A stretch of 64,000 nt of DNA from Lumbricus rubellus. Taxonomy: Eukaryota > Annelida > Clitellata > Crassiclitellata > Lumbricidae. Positions 59,742-64,000 of this stretch are shown here, one piece after another. The translations under genes were made by a program, and so were the position numbers. The DNA is taken from assembly GCA_945859605.1 (NCBI GenBank), contig OX243811.1, positions 53,131,398-53,195,397 on the forward strand. The letters are read 5' to 3'. How positions within the stretch are numbered: position 1 is the stretch's first letter; each line of letters opens with the position of its first letter. Under the pieces are notes generated by a model, which was given only the letters and a program-made list of their open reading frames with translations, was not told where the DNA came from and ran no database searches.

Positions 59742-60050
59742 TTGTATTGCATTGTATTGTATTGTATTGCATCTGACCACTTATAAAGCGCTTCTTGCAG
59801 CAAGATCATTTCAGAAGCGCTCCCAGTGAGTGCAACCCCGAGAGAAAGACAGGTTTTGGGGCGAGCAAAAGTTAAGGAGTTACACCCAGCTTACGGACTC
59901 TTGAAAAATATGTATAGGCACTGGGCAGAGAATTTCTCAGTCAGAAATTTAAAGTCAAGTTTAGCTAACTGTTGCCCAGTATCAATTAAGCCAGATCAGT
60001 TGAGTCTTTGTATCGTTTTAACAGAGTCGATTAGAAGACATCCAATAGTG
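59742..60050 (-). mobile_element. Retroposon fragment, minus strand, ATACA-repeat tail
   Basis: On the minus strand a GGGAGCGCTTCTGA..GAAGCGCTTTATAAG segment matches the tail of the window's SINE family and is followed by an ATACA pentanucleotide tail (59742-59770). The body upstream (59830-60050) is unlike the tRNA-headed copies. It may be the partner LINE 3' end whose tail the SINEs share. Confidence 0.5.
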
Positions 60051-60173
60051 TAGATCAGAAACAAGACAATCAATTGAATAAACTATGGAGAATATTGGTA
60101 ACATGGTTATAACACTAGTCTTGCATGATATTTATATAATGCTCAGACATGCACAACGATTATATATATATAT

Positions 60174-60232
60174 GAGAACCTCTGAGTAGGGACCTTGAAG
60201 GGGGCAAATGCAAATTCTGATTGATTGATTGA
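60174..60232 (+). repeat. SINE tail fragment with GATT end
   Basis: GAGAACCTCTGAGTAGGGAC..CTTGAAGGGGGCAAATGCAA followed by GATTGATTGATTGAT. Only the 3' tail of the family remains. Confidence 0.65.
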
Positions 60233-60708
60233 TAAAACAAATATCGAGTAACGCACAAAAAACAACGAAAGCTGCAGAGACAACAATAGGCATCATGCAC
60301 AAAGGTTTCAAATACGATGACGATGACGATAAGTGTTGCAGTCAATGATGATGATGAATTGATGATGGGGGGATGCAATCAACTGAATGTTTGGCGCAGT
60401 AATTGATATCTACTAAGACCAGGATGATGATGAAGTCATAGGCGGATTACGTTGGACACGGGTTGTGCTTAAGACGGACGTTAGACTAAAGAGCAGATGA
60501 TGCTGAGAAGTGATATGCTTGAATTGCTGATACTTGATGACTAATATTGGAATAATTATGGTATGCTATTGATTGTAATTTACTTAGTGCTGCAAGTATG
60601 TACACCATTTACTCAAAATTTAACTACACATCAGAGGCGCTATAAAAATTTGGTCATAATTGCTATTCTGGGTGTCTGAATAGCCGGACAGTTTGATTTT
60701 TTTACCGT
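60233..60708. other. No gene seen
   Basis: AT-rich DNA with GATGAC/GATGATG words near 60315 and 60423. In the proposed intron. Confidence 0.4.
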
Positions 60709-60905
60709 ACTAATTACAATAATAGGAGTTACTGATTACAATAATAGGTGTTACTAATCACAATAATAGGTGTTAATTAATAATTACAATAGTAGGAGTT
60801 ACTAATTACAAAAATAGGTGTTACTAATTACAGTGATGGGTGTCACTAATTACAATAGTAGGTGTCAATAAGTACAATAATAGGAGTTACTAATTGCAAT
60901 ATTAT
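60709..60905. repeat. 22-bp minisatellite, about nine copies
   Basis: Diverged tandem units of ACTAATTACAATAATAGGAG type with 22-bp spacing; one unit is 26 bp. It ends about 50 bp before the acceptor of the candidate exon at 60958. Confidence 0.9.
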
Positions 60906-60957
60906 TAGACTGTTCTGACTGACCAACTGACTAACAAGGCAGTTCTCGCCATTTCAG

Positions 60958-61104
60958 GCAGAGTGGTAGTTCTCGGACGTCTTCGAGTTGGCTGGGAGCC
61001 AGTGTAGGAAGCGGCAGTCGACTGATGAGGGACCTCGATGAGGATCAGGTCGACCGTGAGATTCTCGACGAAGAGATTCAGTATCGACAAGATCACGAAC
61101 CAAC
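60958..61104 (+). CDS. Candidate internal exon, Ser-rich then acidic
   Basis: 147 nt (49 codons) between acceptor ..TTCTCGCCATTTCAG and a consensus donor AAC|GTAAGT. Only phase 2 is open; the other two frames have a stop. The chain reads QSGSSRTSSSWLGASV, GSGSRLMRDLDEDQVD and REILDEEIQYRQDHEP, ending two bases into a codon. It continues the Ser-rich chain of 55131-55313 without a frame break (intron 5644 nt). The acidic, Arg-containing C-terminal part looks like a helical or linker region of a cytoplasmic protein. I do not recognise the family. The gene's start and end are not identified in the window. Confidence 0.5.
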
Positions 61105-61139
61105 GTAAGTGCCTCCACGATTTCAGTCTTTCAGCATTG

Positions 61140-61262
61140 CAGAAATTCGTATAGCACTCCACAAGGTTTCTACTCAGAAGCGCTCCCGACCCAACCACAG
61201 CTAAAGGAGGCGGTCTTAAGGCCGCAATAAAAGCTATATGGCGTGACCCATTCCAAACGATG
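61140..61262 (-). mobile_element. SINE-family fragment, minus strand
   Basis: Minus strand: GCTGTGGTTGGGTCGGGAGC, then GCTTCTGAGTAG..CTTGTGGAGTGCTATACG. It shares the GGTTGGG body and the tail with the copy at 48735-48970. It lies just downstream of the candidate exon. Confidence 0.65.
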
Positions 61263-61268
61263 GGCTGA

Positions 61269-61296
61269 CAACAACAACAACAACAACAACAACAGA
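61269..61296. repeat. AAC trinucleotide tract
   Basis: About nine AAC units. Low complexity. Confidence 0.9.
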
Positions 61297-62989
61297 GAAA
61301 GCACAGTGCTGTCTAATTGCAGTCCTTGCACAAAGAACGAGGCGATCAACCCCGGTTAGATCTAACTGTTTTAAGAAGTTGTGATTATAAATAGTTAGCG
61401 AATTTAGAATTTAGAACTCGATTGAAATTCTTTATAAGTAGGTCATAACTAACCTATTGAATCGTTAGGTTGTCACTCGTATTATTTAAAAATCAGTCGT
61501 TGGTGTTTGACCAATGTTTTCACCAGTATGGTCAATGTTATATGCATGCCAAGCGTCTTTAAGACTATTTCCCGTGCTAGTACCTACTAGCCTACAATGT
61601 GCAGGAGGTATGAGGTCGCTATTATAGATAGGGAAACTTGTTTGCTAGAGAATGAGGAGGAGTCTTAGACTAGTGGATGCATTCACAGTCATTAGCATTC
61701 ATTTGCAATAAATTGAAACGCAATTTGATAACTCTGTTGTTTCCGATACCCATCAAATGTAATGGATAGGTTACACACCGGTCAAAGTCTTTCGTAATGG
61801 TTCACTCAGTAAGTCAGTATTTAAATAAAACAATTGACGAATATTGCAATTAATAAAATCTGCAGAAGAAGCAGAAACCAAGATGCAATATTATGATTAT
61901 AAGGTCTCAAAGAAACTAATGTCCAAGTTTTCTCCGAATGAAGCCTAATGGTCGATCGCTTACTGCAACCTCTCTTATACCCTTTGACACTGCACTGCCC
62001 ATAGCTTTGAGTGCTCTCTAAATTATAGCCTACGTTTACGATTATGATCGCGATCTAAACGTGCCACTGTCATTTAGACTTAAAACTACAAACCTCGTTC
62101 ATAGCTATTATGATAATAATTACGTCAGTTAGGTTTAACCAGAGCCTTACGTGATGTGGATGAAATGATGTTGATGTAGCCTACACATTCGATGTAGACT
62201 ATTCGTCTTTCTATTGAATATTATGTAGCGCTATTATATGCACTGCATGGTTCACTTCCCTCTATTCTTGAAGGATATAGATTTAATGTAGTTTGTCATA
62301 TGGTCGTCCGTTGTCATCCATCTTCAATCGTTTATGTTTTTGATCGTGCAGTTCATTGAGCGGAATCCTATGATATGCTATTCCTCCACATCGCTGTCCA
62401 ATACTCTATGCTGTATCTGATATTGCTATAACAATGGTCAGTGTATGATGTATAATATGTTTTCATTCGTCGTTTCTCATTCATATCTGACAAACTGACA
62501 ACCTTTGTAGTTTACTCCGTATTTCAAGCGGTTCTTTCGGATCATCAATCATGCATCTTTTTTCAAACTGGGGTAGGGTATTGTGGGTTTTTTAAATACA
62601 GAAGCTGATGGTGGACACGTACATGTAATCCATAGTCCTGTTACATCTCAAACTTGCCAAAACTTGTTTGCAAGGGACTTTTGCCACTGGGAGCGTCCCT
62701 GCTTGGTATGCACTGTGAGAGACGCTTTATAAATAATATACTGCGGTGGAGCCCTATAGTTAAGGGTTGGTTGTTGATTCTTGAGTTACAAACGATTCCG
62801 AATTTTACATTGACCAATTTTGCATGCTTTCATTGCTTTTTATTAAATGTGCCACTTTGATTATTATTTTGCATTCTCGGCTGTTGATCTCTCTGAATAA
62901 AAAACATTTAGTTGAACTGGATTGGATACTAATCATGTAATGGACGTACTTTTCAATAATCCAACTTTGTTCCACTGTGTCGACTATAT
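61297..62989. other. 1.7 kb without a supported gene
   Basis: AT-rich DNA. No acceptor plus open frame with the required phase for the next exon was convincing. A GAGAGACGCTTTATAAATAA word near 62715 resembles retroposon tails. TACATGTA near 62622. Confidence 0.35.
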
Positions 62990-63732
62990 CAGCGGTTCTC
63001 AACCTGTGGGTCGCGACCCGCAAGTGGGTCGCGAAGTACTTCCAAGTGGGTCGCCAATTTTTCCCGGAATTCGCATGTTTTTCTCAATGAAAAATAGTTA
63101 GGCCTACTTGAGCGCAATTCGTTAAAATGTAGCGTTATAAAATAGGAGTATATTTTTGTGGACTCTGAGGTCGGCCATTCTAGTACCGATGGTCACTTGT
63201 TCAGCTATAATAGACGGCTAGACGTTGCTAGAGTGGTAGACTTCTACAATAAAATAACAAATTAAGAAAATATCGTATTCGAAATGGATAAACCATCTGG
63301 ATTTGTTACATACGAATTTATTAGTTATTTCCCAACTGGACTCACAGAGAAACATGACTGGGTGCGAAACCCTTTTGCAGCAGATAGGCTAGTACCAAAG
63401 TTTCCTTATCTGTGGAGCAAGAGTCCCAAGTGATAGAACTATCCTGCGATGGAACGCTCAGAACCATATTTAAAAAGGAGTGTTTTTCAGGCTTCTGGCT
63501 TCGTGCTGCAGCTGAATATCCACAACTTTCTGATGAGGCTATGTCAGTGCTGTTGCCGTTTTCGACCACGTACATGTACCTCTGTGAGACCGGGTTTTCT
63601 GCTATGACTGATATTAAGATTAAATACAGGAACCGGTTTTGTGTGAATAACGATTTAAGACTGTGTCTGGCGAACATAATCCCACGTATTGACTTACTTC
63701 TGACCAGAATGCAAGCGCAGCCATCACACTGA
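62990..63732 (+). mobile_element. hAT (Charlie-like) transposon relic, left end plus C-terminus
   Basis: The left terminus reads CAGCGGTTCTCAACCTGTGG, followed by GTCGCGACC. CAGNGGTTCTCAACC is a characteristic hAT-Charlie terminus. The interior is reduced to about 290 bp before the transposase remnant, and no right terminus GGTTGAGAACC is found, so the 3' end is lost or replaced by the foldback-family sequence that begins near 63790. The 8 bp before the element are GACTATAT, but no matching duplicate was located. Confidence 0.75.
63284..63732 (+). pseudogene. hAT transposase fossil, ZBED5/FAM200-like C-terminus
   Basis: From an ATG at 63284 (MDKPS) the frame reads to DWVRNPFAAD, then a frameshift near 63396 leads to VEQESQVIELSCDGTLR, a FWLRAAAEYPQLSDEAM segment and CETGFSAMTDIKIKYRNRF, ending QAQPSH and a stop. 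This is the hAT dimerisation domain in the form seen in ZBED5/SCAND3-type proteins. The BED finger and the RNase-H catalytic core are missing. The frame shift and deletion show it is inactive as a transposase. A domesticated gene would be expected to be intact. Confidence 0.8.
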
Positions 63733-63789
63733 GATTTTTGATCTCGCAATTAAACAATAAAAGTGAGAGTTTTCACATATTTTTCATGG

Positions 63790-64000
63790 TTCCACGACAG
63801 CTGGTCCACCGACAACTCGTCCAACGACAACTCGTCCACGGACAACTGGTCCAACGACAACTCGTCCACCGAAATAGAAGCCGGATTAATGAGAAAACGC
63901 TTGAGAAATGGAAGCTGGATGCAGGTTTTCACAAGAGAAATAGAAGCTGGATTTATGTGAACCGCTTAAGAAATGGAAGATGGGTCAAGTTCTTTTTCTA
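63790..64000. repeat. Foldback-family internal repeats, reversed, cut by window end
   Basis: A run of GACAACTSGTCC words (63804-63870) is followed by AAATAGAAGCYGGATT and GAAATGGAAGCTGGAT units. These are the reverse complement of the internal parts of the element at 50929-51782. The element continues past the window edge, so its arms and target site cannot be seen. Confidence 0.7.

Noticed and set aside
61017..61050. Hammerhead ribozyme (CTGATGAG core)
   Set aside because: The conserved GAAA and flanking stems are missing, and the word lies in the candidate exon.
60905..61198. Minus-strand 97-codon frame over the candidate exon
   Set aside because: It crosses a consensus + strand donor and acceptor and runs into a SINE fragment; the + strand reading is better supported.
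63342..63749. Minus-strand 135-codon frame
   Set aside because: It is antisense to the clearly recognisable hAT transposase remnant.

Overview
This window is eukaryotic, from an animal, most likely an invertebrate. It has no operons or dense coding. It is AT-rich and packed with microsatellites, minisatellites and decayed transposons. The retroelement tails (non-LTR reverse transcriptase C-termini, a tRNA-derived SINE, a mariner-type element, hAT relics) are of kinds common in marine invertebrates. The palindromic octamers TAGGCCTA and TACATGTA recur dozens of times, which should help identify the lineage. I cannot name the species. No complete protein-coding gene is visible, and most long open frames are simple repeats that happen to lack stops.

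The best gene evidence lies at the right end. Two stretches, 55131-55313 and 60958-61104, each have a plausible acceptor and donor, are open in the same phase (2 in, 2 out), and join into one Ser/Thr-rich then acidic chain on the + strand. A third stretch (54919-55050) fits the same phase but is weaker. Two short regions (about 35117-35240 and 53032-53356) carry clustered housekeeping-promoter motifs around an ATG. GC-rich islands at 28.1-28.4, 38.98-39.46 and 43.09-43.45 kb may hold further exons, but I could not settle strand or frame.

Layout. 0-6 kb: a small hAT-like MITE (200-452), a 20-bp minisatellite, a TG microsatellite, a non-LTR 3' end (3800-4457) and a TIR element with repeated palindromic sites (5015-5726). 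6-14 kb: mostly featureless single-copy-looking DNA with an 11-bp minisatellite. 14.6-19 kb: a poly(A)-segmented MITE with a perfect 8-bp target duplication, long CT and TG tracts, and a distantly related TIR element at 18641-18990. 20-29 kb: minisatellites, trinucleotide tracts and a long ATCA tract. 29.5-31.4 kb: an 874-bp near-complete hairpin and a third copy of part of its arm. 33-35 kb: two minisatellites, then a 726-bp TIR element carrying nine copies of a 12-bp motif. 37-39.5 kb: a large compound microsatellite, the second poly(A)-segmented MITE and a GC-rich island. 39.7-44.3 kb: two CRE-motif clusters, a 64-bp perfect AT palindrome and a duplicated TCTG tract. 46-51.8 kb: a non-LTR 3' end, SINE copies, an internally deleted mariner-type element with 217-bp TIRs, and a foldback element. 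53-61 kb: the candidate promoter, candidate exons, a SINE, an array of TCACGTGA sites and a degraded reverse transcriptase. 63-64 kb: a hAT transposase fossil and the edge of a second foldback-family copy.

The clearest biology is therefore a community of non-autonomous DNA transposons and retroposons sitting in what look like the introns or flanks of at least one gene. Several are built from internally repeated palindromic sites, and I do not recognise them as named families.
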